Shown piece after piece: positions 1-13,462 of a stretch of DNA of 64,000 nucleotides. The stretch is from positions 46,815,530-46,879,529 of the forward strand of contig OX439128.1 in assembly GCA_949318235.1 (NCBI GenBank). The letters are read 5' to 3'. This DNA comes from Ecdyonurus torrentis. Lineage: Eukaryota; Arthropoda; Insecta; Ephemeroptera; Heptageniidae. The notes under the pieces were generated by a model, which saw nothing but the letters and a program-made list of their open reading frames with translations, had not been told where the DNA came from and made no database searches. Position 1 is the first letter of the stretch. Every line of letters starts with the position of its first letter. Position numbers and translations under genes: made by a program.

Positions 1-2424
1 TATTCTGCAGTGTTAACCTCAAAAATACATCTCACCGTCAATTTTTAATGAGATTCTATATACATAAAATATGCAGGGGTAAAATTCTCAGTACGTTTTG
101 TCACTAGCGTGCATCTATTGCTGACGTGTTGTGATAACATACAAGATTACATACACATAAAAAAAAAAGAATTGAAATAGAAGCCGTGACTATGCATTGA
201 TATATTGTCTTTATATTTATAGCTGCAATGATTAATGCGAGATAAATAAGATTAACCATGGTGAAAATTAGATTTATTTTGTTGATTAATTTTAGTAATA
301 TTTAGAATCACAAACATGAGAGCATTTCTTCAACACTTTTTCTAAAAATATATCAACCTCAATATATCATTGATGTCCATCATTCTGTCAGATTTAAAAT
401 CAGTAAACTCGTGTCTTGTAAACATTACTTTCGTAATAAGCAACCATTTATAAAGAAACAATTTTAAGGCCATTATTAATTTTTAAGAAAATGGATTTTA
501 ATTAAAATCCATGAAATTAATAATTGACATTAAAATGAGTTATGTAAATTAAAAAATATATAAAATACGGGGAATTGCTATTTCACCTTTCAAAAAAATC
601 CATAATAATTAGCTATTTTTTTATAAAATTGTATACTATAGAAGCTATATAAAGCTTGTGTCCTATAATAAAATTTAATTTGTTGACACGGTATATAACG
701 ATTTGTTTGCAAAAGTAAGGTCGTAGACAGTTTAACCTCAAAAAATGTGACAAAATTACCGTCACATGGAGAGAGACGCGATGATTCGCACAATTAACTA
801 TCCTGACCTACTGTGTATAGTATAATGGAGACATTTAATTAAATGAAAAAAAAAAAAAAATGTCGAAGTGCACAGACAATATTAGTGCTGTGAACTGTAC
901 CATGATGATGATGATGCTCTCTCTGTCGCACAAAGTTTCACACTCGCATATAGGCACAAGCTTGTGGGGTGGTGAGCTATATTTACCATCATACCAAACC
1001 ATCCTTGAGTCGACTGTTGCCGGCTGTTTTATGCTTCTCTAAACTATACTATATGCATAATGTCGACCCTCGTTCATTACACGTATACATATTTTCCTTT
1101 TGCAAGAGAAAAAAAGAAAACAATAAGAGTTTTTGCCAAGAGGTTGTCTCATTTTTCATTTCATTATATACAAGATATATTACAACATTGTTATACAAAG
1201 TTATCTTTCAAACGGAAATATCAAAGTGTTGTATTATTATTATGATTATATGAAAGAGAATTACCATTTTGCATATGATGTCAGCTTCTATTATAATAGC
1301 TTCTTAGATCATTATTTGAACTAAAAGACAGTCTGATTGATATTACAGTTCATAAATAATTCACTTGTCATATACAGACGTCTTCAATTATACACAACAA
1401 CAAAAATCATTGTTCTATTTTTTCTATGTCATGAATATTAATTTCAAATACTAACAATCACCACATATATATAACATTTTTCTTAAGCTGCTTCTTCAAC
1501 AGATTCTTGGATTATATTTTTGTATACTAAAGGGGGAGCTTTTATATAAGGCTTCCTACAATGAGTATATATTTATGGGTTTATTAATGCAGTAAAAACT
1601 TTAACGTCAATATTCTATATATTTACTTCCATTCTTTACTTAAAAGATCCATATTATTAAAACAAATACAATATAATATAATATACCAGTCACTACCATG
1701 CATTTAGTTCGATTTAAATCATAAAAACCTCGATTTTTTGTTATTATTATATAATAGAAAGAGTCTCCGTGACTTATTTTCTTTTATAATATGTAAGCAC
1801 TGTGTGTTTGCATGTTTTAAAAGTTCATTTTGTAAAACACTCACTGGGTATCAAAAGTGAGTACCATGCAACCATAAGAAAGACAGTTCAGTTTATTGTT
1901 TTGCGGCAACTTCGGATATCGTATATCTCGTGCATAGAATGAGCAAGTCAGACAGGTCACGTGGTGAATGTAAAGGTCATTGACCTTTTTTAATTTTACT
2001 CTCACACGATCTCATAATTTAAAAAAATGAAATAAATTATTAATGAAATGAAAACTCCGTGTAGATTAATCATAATGACTCTATTGATTAGGAAAGTTTT
2101 CTTGATGCAAAACAAAAAAATGAATTTATAATTATCTTCATAATTGTATTTTTGATAACAGCAAATCTTTGCAGCACAATAATTCATATCAGTCTTTAAC
2201 TGAATTACTTTTTGCATATTTTTCCTTGTACGTAATTGTTTTTGTCAAAGTATCATAAAATATATATAAATATATCATAAGCGTAGTATTATAAGTACTT
2301 TCCTGGTTTTAAAATTTTATTGCACTTGGTTGAGTACTCATATAATCTAGAGCAATAAAAAACAATTAAGTTATATAAACGTAATTTTATACTAAGTGAA
2401 TATTTTTGTTTTTGTGTGTTTTAG
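1..2424. other. non-coding stretch, presumed intron of the small heat shock protein gene
   Basis: AT-rich sequence with no supportable coding region. It ends in a clear pyrimidine-rich 3' splice site (TTTTAG) directly before the heat shock protein exon, so at least its right part is probably intron. A weak ~35 bp direct similarity (TTAACCTCAAAAA followed by ACCGTCA) is seen at about 13-41 and 729-764. The only regulatory-looking cluster is at 1954-1986 and is listed separately. Confidence 0.6.
1954..1986. promoter_or_regulatory. IR-1 ecdysone/nuclear-receptor-type palindrome with adjacent half-site and E-box
   Basis: A perfect inverted repeat with one-base spacer, AGGTCA-T-TGACCT, lies at 1974-1986. 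This is the classical IR-1 arrangement bound by EcR/USP-type nuclear receptors. Twenty bases upstream an AGGTCA half-site (1954-1959) overlaps a CACGTG E-box (1958-1963). The cluster is about 440 bp upstream of the small heat shock protein exon, probably in its intron. Ecdysone control of small heat shock genes is known in Drosophila; its application here is inference. Confidence 0.5.
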
Positions 2425-2619
2425 GTTCACGCTAAACACGAGGAGAAAACAGACAGTAAGTCTGTGTACCGCGAGTACAACCGCGAGTTCCTTCTTCCCA
2501 AGGGTACCAATCCTGAGGATATCAAGAGCTCGCTGAGTAAGGATGGTGTACTGACCGTGGAGGCTCCTTTACCCGCCCTCGCAGCAGGAGAAACACGCAT
2601 CCCTATTGCACAGAACTAA
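2425..2619 (+). CDS. small heat shock protein (alpha-crystallin/Hsp20 family), last exon
   Basis: The exon follows a TTTTAG acceptor and encodes 64 residues ending in TAA. It covers the second half of the alpha-crystallin domain (VHAKHEEK, then SVYREYNREFLLPKG, then LSKDGVLTVEAPLP) and a C-terminal tail with the IPI motif that docks on a neighbouring subunit during oligomer assembly. The family are ATP-independent holdase chaperones of the cytosol. The YREYNREFLLPKG type resembles crustacean Hsp21 and insect lethal(2)essential-for-life proteins. The N-terminal arm and the first half of the domain must be encoded upstream, outside the window. The exon is more GC-rich than its surroundings, which supports real coding. 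The exact splice phase could shift if another AG is used. Confidence 0.9.
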   Translation, partial: VHAKHEEKTDSKSVYREYNREFLLPKGTNPEDIKSSLSKDGVLTVEAPLPALAAGETRIPIAQN

Positions 2620-3049
2620 AAACTTCAATGTACACAAAGAATAATACAAAATGCTCTTTTAACTATATTGATATGATATTATACTTTGTTATTTTTATAT
2701 ATTTATGTATTACATTTTAATATAATATTATATTAAATATTATGCTATTTAAATTGGTATTTATACTTAATTATCTTTATAAGAGCATTTTGTTTGACTT
2801 TGTATTATCAGTTAATTTAATTATTAGTTATAAGGATTTTTTTTCTCGAAATTTTGCAATATTTAGATTTATAAAAAATCAAAATTCTTTTTTATAAATT
2901 TGGCTCTTTTTCTTAAAAAAAAAAATAGTATATAGCAATTAAGATATTCCTTCTTTTGCGCTAACTTAGAGATATTATAAAATATTATTATTTTATATTT
3001 GTTATTGTAAATTTTAAGGACTGAACGAGATTTTTAATTAAAAAATATG

Positions 3050-3055
3050 AATAAA
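3050..3055 (+). promoter_or_regulatory. poly(A) signal candidate for the small heat shock protein gene
   Basis: AATAAA about 430 bases after the stop codon. A second AATAAA follows at 3085-3090. Which one is used cannot be told from sequence. Confidence 0.4.
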
Positions 3056-3090
3056 GAAAAAAATGAATATATTTGCACTACTGAAATAAA

Positions 3091-5113
3091 ATAGGATTTT
3101 ATTTCTTCACTATTTGTGTTCATTTGTTAATGCTTATATGTTTGTTTAAAATAAATTATTTTATTTGAAATGAAGTAATTTTTTTCTTTTTTTTAAAAAC
3201 ACAAAACGAATTTATGTTCAATTAAAATCGTGTTCTCACTGATAATAATAATAATAATAAAATCTATAAAATGTGTATTGGTCATTAATCACAAATATAT
3301 AAGAAATAAAAATATTTATATTTAGTATAATATATATATGATGCAAAAAAAAAAGTGTAAAACAAAAAAGACATTCACGGGCTTTTTCATTGACAATTAA
3401 TTATTGGAAGTTTATATAACAATTTTTCTTGCATTATTTTTGCACTCGGCAAAACGAATCTCGCAAAATAAAGAAAAATGTGTTTTCATCGCTTCATAGC
3501 GTGCTACGTGCCTGAAATTTTTTGAAAATTTTAAAGAATTCACAACACATATGATTAGCCGTGATAGTCTTTATATGTATTCATTCAAATTCTATAAAGA
3601 GATTAAAATTGTCGTTTTGTATACCAGACAAGATGATGTAGAATATTATATATTTTAGTCGTCATGGTGTATGGGATATAAAAACCCACCCATTTTTATG
3701 TGTTATCTAAATTTCACATGCGTATAGTAGCTGCTTCATGATTTTCACAAATTGTATATTTTTCACGCGCTATATAAATAAATACACAATTTTTTTAAAC
3801 TGTAAAAAAAAGTGTTCTTTTTCTTTTAACAATCCTTTCCATTTTCAACTTATATTGTATATACCTTCATGTATTTAATATTAAAATAAATAGTAAGAAA
3901 GGGCGAAAATTACAAGTCATTATTATTAGTAATACACAGTAGCTGACTTGCATAAAAAAAATATGTCAGTAAGCAATTGATCATAAAGTTTTGTGGTATT
4001 TTATTATTTCGGTAGGCGCCACAAAACAAGTTTGTAATGTTATACGTTTATTGTGGTCCATTCCATAGTATATTCATATAAGAAGCTTTACTAAGGTACG
4101 GGAGAATGAGTGAGAGAGGCAGGAGAGTTGTGTGGATAAGTCTACTGTATGAAGTTTAAAAATAGTCCACCTTGAGATGTTCCTTCTCTCTCTCCAGCTT
4201 AGCTTATAGTAAAAAATATATATATATATATAATATAAGAGAAAAAAAAGTCACGTACTTATAGCTTTAATTTTTACATCATGAGAGTAATGAGAGTGAT
4301 AATTATTGACCTCATGATGTAATCTATATACATATATTATAAAAAAAACTATTTACTATCAGTATGTTAATTAGGTCATACAGTATACATACTGTCATTG
4401 CTAATTTTATACTTTTAAAAGCTTTTGCCAAGAAAAATTAAAATTATAAACCATAATGACCTTTTTGATGTTCTGTATTGCATCTTATTTTTATATAATA
4501 TTTTTAAAATTAAATTACTTTTTTTTAATGTAAATAATGTGTGCTTCCATCTTTTGTCATTTTAATAAAGTAGAAAAAAACATTTATAATCATATGATTT
4601 AATCGTTGATTAAAATCGTGATTATATAAAATCATGACTATAATCGTTGTTTTATATGAACATGGACAACTAAATTAGAATTATACAGAAACTGCAATTG
4701 CAGTTTTAATTTACAATACTGCAAAAAAAAAAAAAAAAAAAAAAAAAGGAGTATAAAACAAGCGGTGTTATAAAGAGGTTATATGCCCTCGATACAATTC
4801 TTCTCCTTCTCATTCTGTTACTCAACATAATTCAAATTGTTGTTTTTTCTGCTCATAACTCAACTAATGTTGTATCATTTATTAATATGGCTTGAATATA
4901 TTAATAATAATTACATTCAGTTTTTTACAAAGATTGATAGCATAAAGCCTATACATTACCTAAATCTTAATATATCAGGTAACACTAACTGGTTCTATAG
5001 ATACAAAAACTATAAGAAAATATTTATTACAGCGTATATGATATTACTATTACAACTAACATAAAATTTTTGATATGTTATTAATTATGGGACCAGTACA
5101 AGTAAATCATAAA

Positions 5114-5145
<32 letters not shown>

Positions 5146-5248
5146 CCTGTATTTTTTCTGCCTTTAAAAAAATTAATTTCTTAATTTCATGTCATGTGAT
5201 AAATTTTCACAAAAAAAAAAATATAATATACGTATATTATAAAAAAAA

Positions 5249-5279
<31 letters not shown>

Positions 5280-5745
5280 ATTATTCTGGACTAAAAAAAT
5301 TGCATCTAAATATTTGCGTATGCGATACATAATGTCCTCGGACCGTTAGAATAGGTATAGGTTCTTTAACTAAAGGAATTTTAGTCCAAGGGTCTTATTT
5401 CAGAATTTAAAATATGTGGCATTGCATTAAATGAATAATTTTTAAACGTTTTAGTTATAACTATTACGTAAGAAATTTTTGAATCACACACATTTCTCAA
5501 TACATAAAAAAGAACAAAAAAATTTATATATTCGCGTTATCACGTGTAATAATACACTATCTAATTTTATTGAAATAATTGTTCTTTCTTATATATTGTG
5601 GTAGAATTATTTTAATTCATAGTATGTATGTATATGTATACTATACCATAAGAAAAAAACAGTAAATTCTGGCAAACGTCTTGATAGTTTAGGCAACTCT
5701 TTGTGCAACAGTGGAGGCAAGGTTGCATACCTCGCGGGCGATTAA
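3091..5745. other. AT-rich intergenic stretch
   Basis: No coding region recognised. It contains a 12-bp perfect stem with a 25-base loop (TTACATCATGAG at 4274-4285 and its complement at 4311-4322), a ~26 bp A tract (4722-4747), a CT tract (5116-5145) and an (AAAT)n tract (about 5247-5281). Confidence 0.6.
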
Positions 5746-5846
5746 CTTTTATATTTTTAGCACACGTTGGCATTGTTGAAGAATATTCCCGAGTGTTCTC
5801 GAACGATTCTTACATTATCTGAGTCACGGTGACTCCCATTATAAAT
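5746..5846. promoter_or_regulatory. heat-shock-element array with AP-1-like palindrome and flanking TATA boxes
   Basis: Positions 5780-5804 read as five alternating HSF pentamers (aGAAt aTTCc cGAGt gTTCt cGAAc), with a further TTC at 5807-5809. Next to it is a palindrome, GAGTCA-CGG-TGACTC (5821-5835), containing the AP-1-like TGAGTCA. A TATAAAAG box in minus orientation (5746-5753) lies on one side and a TATAAA in plus orientation (about 5841-5846) on the other. Such spacing is typical of heat-shock promoters. No open reading frame follows on either side, so the product, if any, is unknown. Confidence 0.5.
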
Positions 5847-7223
<1,377 letters not shown>

Positions 7224-7565
7224 TTAAAGCCATAGACCACATAAAACAACATGTGCTTTTTAATGAATAAACACGAAATGGGATCTTCAAAACTGTTTAC
7301 CATTTCTACCAGAATGTTAATGTAGCCCCACAAGAGAGCGTAAAAATACTATTAAGTATGCAATTTACTTGATTATTCATGTTTATGACGTCAGAAACAT
7401 GCAAAAATTAGTATGAAATTGTTGTTCGGGTTGCATAAATCGAAATTCTGATCACTGCTACGGAGCTACAATTGGACTTGAGACAAACTAAAGCTATTTA
7501 TGTAAGTTCCGTCAAGTGTTTTGTGATATAAATGCTTATGTTTTTCTCTGGTCTATTCCTTTCAA
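7224..7565 (+). mobile_element. MITE, CTTAAAG family, copy A
   Basis: About 342 bp, sharing its whole length with copies at 20369-20784, 32446-32791 (inverted) and 63762-64000. The termini in this copy are eroded (ATTAAAGCCATAGACCA at left; the complement of GAAAGGAATAGACCA at right). The interior includes a CRE-like TGACGTCA. It has no coding capacity, so it is a non-autonomous DNA transposon. Confidence 0.8.
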
Positions 7566-8280
7566 ATTAACTACGTCTGAAAATTTAAAGAATTTGTCTT
7601 CTGTTCTATTATTTTAGGAATTGTTGTTGAGAGGAGTTAAATGTATCTCTCAACGAGATACTTTATATATATACACAATACACGTTCTGCCCTGGAGTAT
7701 GGAAAGGAAAAAATATGTAATATTTAATGTGCTCCAAGAAAAAAAAAATTAAAAATAAAAAAATAAAAGAATAAAAAATCAATTTATATTTTGTTCAAAT
7801 ATCGCAGTATTTTATATAATACGTATGCCCGAATTTCTATATCAAAATAATTAAAAATAATTTTAAAAGATGTGAAGTCGATGCCGCCATACTTTTAACA
7901 TAATATTTTTCCTTTGATTTCCAGTCCACAGAGGACGTAAGCTGTCTTCTATGTGTTTTAGCATGTTCTTCATTATTTACCGCAGCAAGCACTATCTAGC
8001 GGGACCTGAAGTTAGTAATCTACGACGGCGGTATATTTTTGATTTGAGGTGTGAACATTTTGGAAATTATCACAGTTGTGGTAAATGTAAATTATATATT
8101 ATTGCAGACTGTACGTCGTGGTTTGCTACCAATTATCTCAGACATGTTAAGTTTGTTCTTTGTAAGGAAAAAAAATACACAAAATGTAAAACAAAAAGTC
8201 CATATTAGTTAGCAATGCTTCATAACGGCGGTGACGTAGCACCAATCAGAGGCGTGCTAGAAAAAGGCGCGGAACCGCAA

Positions 8281-8382
8281 ATTTAATATAACGCTTATGG
8301 ATTTTTGTTTTTTTCAATTTTTAAGAGAACTACCGCACCGATTGGAAAATTTTAAATGAGGGATACTAGGTATACTCAAGCA
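8281..8382 (-). repeat. old dispersed repeat fragment, partner of 20072-20182
   Basis: Read on the minus strand, this ~100 bp matches 20072-20182 over its length with scattered changes. Shared blocks include CTAGTAT, ATCGGTG, GTAGTT, GAAAAAAACAAA and CATAAGCG. It is likely the end of an old transposon family present in both places. Confidence 0.55.
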
Positions 8383-9296
8383 ACAAAAAAAAAAAAAAAA
8401 AAAGAAAAGTTGAAAAAAAAAAAAAAAAAAAAGTTGAAAACAAAAAAACATAAACATAAATAACGATCAAGATTTTGTCTTTTTTCAATATAATTTAAGT
8501 CACAAATTTAATAAGTAAAGCTTTGGACGAAAAGGATTTCTAAATCGTGAGATATGGTATTACAGTGTCATATATCTGACATAATATATATATCAGGTGT
8601 ATTATATTAGATATTATTAACTGAAACATGATATATTCTACTAGAATAGTAATAGAAGTTTAGTAATAATGATTATTATAACATTCTTAGATCCAAATAG
8701 AAAAGAAAATATACGACGTTGGATTTTTTTATATGTACAATATACAACTGAAATTCTTTCATTTTTATAAAAATTCTTATTTTAATGGTAATATCTAACC
8801 TTAAAATTAATTTATTACATAAATATTATTTCACTTTAAAATTTCAGTTTATTTTTATTTCATTTTATGGTACTTTTAATAAGTTTGTTTTTAAAATAAA
8901 CTAAAATTTATTTTTGGCACATGGTAAAAGAAGTGTGAGTTAAAAAAAAAGCAAAACAGATAAAATATCACATAAATTATAATGAAATTATATCTTTAAT
9001 AGTTTGCATCTGTTACAAAGAAAAAAAATTCTGTCATCATCATATAAGCAGAGAAAAAAGGACGCTGCATCAAAGCAAAAAGTGTAAGAAAAGTAATCAA
9101 ATTAAGTTGAACCAAAAAGTCGAGGGATCCAAGAAAAACATGTAAAAAAAATGGTATGATGATATTTATTCATTTATTTAATGATAATGGATTTGGAGCA
9201 ATGTAAAAAGGAATATTGAATGTTAGTGGAGCAGAACTTGCGATGAACACTAGGGGGAGAAGAAATGCCAATGAGAACGAGAGCTGTCAAAACACA

Positions 9297-9302
<6 letters not shown>

Positions 9303-9346
<44 letters not shown>
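9303..9346. repeat. (GA)n microsatellite
   Basis: A pure GA run of about 44 bases. Confidence 0.95.
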
Positions 9347-9348
<2 letters not shown>

Positions 9349-10644
9349 TATTTTGAGATGTTGTGCTTGACATTTGGACATAGAGACGAAGGCGCCGAGT
9401 TATTTCATTCCAAAGAGAAAAAAGAAAAAAAAAAAGACGAAGAGTCTTTAATCCTTATATTCATGTTTGAGACGTCTGTTTATTTATCTCATAACTTAAA
9501 ATTATGACCAACATGAATGAAAATGTCACTTATATAAAGAAAAAAATACTTGTAACTGTTTGTTAAATAAATTAAAAAAGGGGTAAAATAATAACAACAG
9601 TCTGTATTTGTATAGCACAATTTTTACATATTTTTATATACATGTACAAAAATAATATAATATAAAGCACACACAAAAAATACATTTTTATTTATTTCAT
9701 TTCATTTCATTTTTTTTTTTTTAATATATTGCTTACATAATCTATGTATGTATACATACGTGATCCTATAAGAATTATTAGGTTATGCATTATAAATTGT
9801 TAAAAATATTCAGTTAGAACTTTATTTGGTACGTATATATTCTAATGTAATATCATCCTACGCTAAAATATTAGTTTTAAGTAAAATATTACATTTTGAA
9901 ATAAGCAATTCTTTTTTCGATTTTCTAATTAAAGTATGATTGAACTGAAATTTATTTTTTAAATATACTGCAAAATATGTATAAATATATAATATAGTTA
10001 ATGTGATGTGATAATATTGTATTCTTGTTTGTATTTTAAGGACCATTTTAGGGGTACTTTTGTTGCTGGCCACAATGAAATAATGTGAATATAATTTGAA
10101 TCTATTTATATATACAGGTAAATATCCTGCTATTACCATAGGATATGTCAATTATTATACATATTTTTTATATTTAAAATAAAAGCTTAAATACTGTTCA
10201 CGTTTTGAATTTATTGCATTTCCCCAAGGAATTACATCATATTTGCATATTAAAAATAATTGTAAATACGTTTACATTATAATATGTTGTTTACTTTAAC
10301 GGTAGACATGAAACGTAATAAAATATCAATAATTTACTTAATACACCAATTAGAGGATATTTTCATTAGCTTTCAAAGTACTTTTTTTTACAGTAAATAA
10401 TGATTTCCTAAAAAAATTATTCTGTTTTATTATTTATTCAAAATTAACAAGTGGAAAAATATAACATATGTTTTTTTTTTTTATTTGAAACAAACAGATT
10501 TTCAGCAGTGTACTTATCTCTTTGTATATATTTATTTTTCTACATTCACGAAATAGTACACAAAAATAAAAATTCGAGAGTTTAGCAAAAAAAAATTGTA
10601 GCTAATAATTGCGAAATTGTGCAATAATGTAGATTATTGAGCAA

Positions 10645-10932
10645 TGTTAGTTAAGTATAGTGTTGTAATTATGCTTATGTTAGCAGATAGTTAGGTATAG
10701 GTGGAGTACGTTGGTTGTGGAGGAGGAAATATAGAAGAACTATAGTAGGTTATGATGAGAGATAGGAAGCTATACACGGACATTATGTAAGTGCAATTGT
10801 ATACAAAAGTGCAGCGGAGGGACGCAAGACCCGAAGCTGCAAAATAAACCACCAGTCCTCACAACACCAGTCTTTAATCAATTTACCACTCACTCAAACA
10901 ACCACGCACCACCATTAAATCTAAACCTTACA
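10645..10932 (+). mobile_element. candidate solo LTR
   Basis: A ~288 bp block is more GC-balanced than its surroundings, begins TGTTAG and ends CTTACA (TG...CA with short inverted termini), and has an AATAAA at 10843-10848 followed by a C/A-rich 3' part, as in an R-U5 boundary. The flanks (GCAA / GCTA) give no clean target duplication. No internal retroviral coding sequence is nearby. It could instead be another repeat or a non-coding exon. Confidence 0.4.
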
Positions 10933-12957
10933 GCTATATATATATATAAGGATGCATGTGCTGAGAAGAATTAAATCAATGAAAAATATAAGAGAAACAA
11001 ATTAGATAATAACTTCAAATACTATCTATGTGTAGGTAAGCATGTATTGTCAGTATAGTACATGCTTTTATCTCTATAGCATTTTATAAAGCTACTGTTA
11101 ACATTTCACTTCATACTCTGATAATAGCTATCCTTGTTTTTAAAGAAACGCTCGCTTAGGTCATTGTACGATAAAAAGTGAAAGATAAATCTCCAATGAA
11201 AGAAAAATGCCACTGTAAATTGTTTAAATCTACGATTTTTAAATTGCACACTTTATATTTTTGGGTTCCTATCTTAAAATAATATTCAGACAAAAACTTA
11301 TATTCAATTCTTGAATGGATTTCAATAGTAAATTTTCATCAATTCATATTTCTTTCATCGAATTAGTTTTTTTGTTTTTAATTCTATTTCATTTTCTATC
11401 TGTATACCATAATTGAAATATTTGTAGTTTTTGCTGATAGTTAAAAGTCTGAAGGCATATACATTTATATTAGAATAGTTTTCCATATTAGAGGTATTTA
11501 ATTTTTCATACGTAATTTTTTGATATTATTATTTACACTATTTTTAATTCTTGACTTCATAGGAGAATAATATAGAGCTTGGGGTGAGGTTAATGATGAT
11601 AATACTAAAAGCTATAATGACATGATAATATAAATAATTGTCATGTGTTTAATTAGAGTAATTTTTTTTATAATTTGTAACTCAATTATATTATAAAATA
11701 AATTATTGCTTTGAATGTCGAGGTTCATGCACGTTGACTGGTTTAATTAGTTTTGGAACTTCACGTATCGTATGAAATACGTGTTTTTATATACTGTACA
11801 ATGCAATAATGGTAGCACCCGTTAAATTATATAAAAAAACAAACAATCTATTTGCATATTTTTTATACAGATAATCGTGCACATAAAAATGACAGTTTAT
11901 TTTTATAATCACATCAAATATGCATGCTACATAACTTTACTGTGTGATTTTTTCATGTTTCATCTGATAAGTAATTTAATAGTCATAAACAATTTCCTCA
12001 CTGAAAGATATATACCGTCACTATATCTCCAGACAAGTAATTGTATTAATCAACAAGAAATTTAACTGAATTGTTTGTTATTATTTAACGTTATATCCAT
12101 TACTCAAGATAAACAAATAATATTATTTTTATGTTTACTTTATATAGCAAATTCATTGTTTTAATATTTATTTTTCTGATAAATTTCTACAAAACTCATT
12201 TGTTCTCATATTTCATTATTATTTTATTTTCATTTATTAATGAAATAAAATATCATTATTATTATGTTACCGTTTTGTCTCGACTCTCAAGGCAATTTTA
12301 ATATATATGGTTTCCTTATACAAGTTCATTTACTTTAACAATTAGTTGTTTCTCATTACAAATAGCTTTTTTTATATGAAGTTGTATATCAGTTACTAAT
12401 TTAATCAAAACTTCACTTCGTCTCCACGTCAAGAATTGAGATCCTGCAGGGTAGGCAACCCGTTGAGCACACTTACAGTCAAATACCGCTATTCTCGATC
12501 TGCTATTTCAGTTCAAAATTCAAAATGTTAGAAAAAAATCATTTTATATGTGTAATTTATATTTCATTACGTGTTTTGAATTTGATGAAATGTCCTTTGA
12601 AAACAATAAAGATTCAGTTTTATTAATTTTAGAGTTTTAATCTTATTTTTATAACATACTTGCACCTCTATTGTGTTTTTAATTTTGTGTTGGACCAGTT
12701 TTTTTAAGTAATCGATATCAGTTTTATATATATATATATATATATATAGTTTCACCATATTAGATGGTGTTACATTTTATTTATTTCAATATACGCTTTG
12801 TAACAAAGCATACATTATAGTTTATATTTAGATTACTGTTTTATTGTTTAAATTAACTCTTTCAACAGAGTTTCAATACTTTGATTTTATCTTTATTTTT
12901 ATATTCATCGCCAACTAAAAGTTCAAGTAAAACTTTTGTAATTAAAAATTTTGGATC

Positions 12958-12959
<2 letters not shown>
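10933..12959. other. AT-rich non-coding stretch
   Basis: No gene supported. A short GC-richer island at 12425-12510 shares about 30 bases (ATCCTG..GGTAGGCAAC) with 46973-46995, so it is probably a repeat fragment. A TA tract is at 12724-12748. Confidence 0.55.
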
Positions 12960-12990
<31 letters not shown>

Positions 12991-13282
12991 CCGTGAGCTA
13001 AGTTTGGTCTTGTTTTTTTAATCTCCGTAGTTTTTATTATTCTAGTTGAAATATCAGTCACCGTCAGTCTCGTGAAGAAATGCAACGTGTCTGTCAGAAA
13101 GAAAGTTTGGTGACTGGGATGCAGTGGCGCCGCCACGCCCACCCTCCCGGCAAACAATAAAAACGAACATAAACAAAAAAAAAAAAAAAAAAAGTGCGCT
13201 GAGACTCGCCCCCGCTTGTTATTCCACCTTATCTCGCCTCTTTCTAGCTTTAGACCTTGCAGCCTAAAAAAAAAAAAAAAAT
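12960..13282. repeat. A-tailed retroposed or low-complexity cluster
   Basis: Three A tracts (12960-12989, about 13170-13193 and 13266-13281) bracket two GC-richer segments. The first of these ends with a GACTGGGAT motif like that in the SINE tail nearby. It is probably degenerate SINE-like material. A minus-strand frame across it is driven by the A tracts (poly-Phe) and is not a gene. Confidence 0.4.
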
Positions 13283-13462
13283 CTAATAAATATATAAAAA
13301 TACGGGACGTCATAAAACATCATGACATTTTATTTGAGGGGGGGGGGGTAGAATTATAGCTTCCGAATCTTTATCGATTAGTTATTTTTAACGAATATTT
13401 ATCAATTAGTTATTATTAAAAGCTTATATTATAGTGCATGATATATCGTTATATATATCGCC

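Larger units (their letters stand above)
7566..10644. other. AT-rich non-coding stretch
   Basis: No convincing exon. A 7951-8208 frame of 85 codons has no recognisable motif and is probably chance or a relic. The stretch contains A tracts (8382-8432), a (GA)n tract, and an old transposon fragment at 8281-8382 listed separately. Confidence 0.55.

Noticed and set aside
860..1324. Several overlapping 60-94 codon frames
   Set aside because: No family motif, no splice context and mutually overlapping; consistent with chance.
7951..8208. 85-codon Cys-containing frame
   Set aside because: The Cys spacing matches no zinc-binding motif I know, it has no supporting splice sites, and it sits beside transposon debris.
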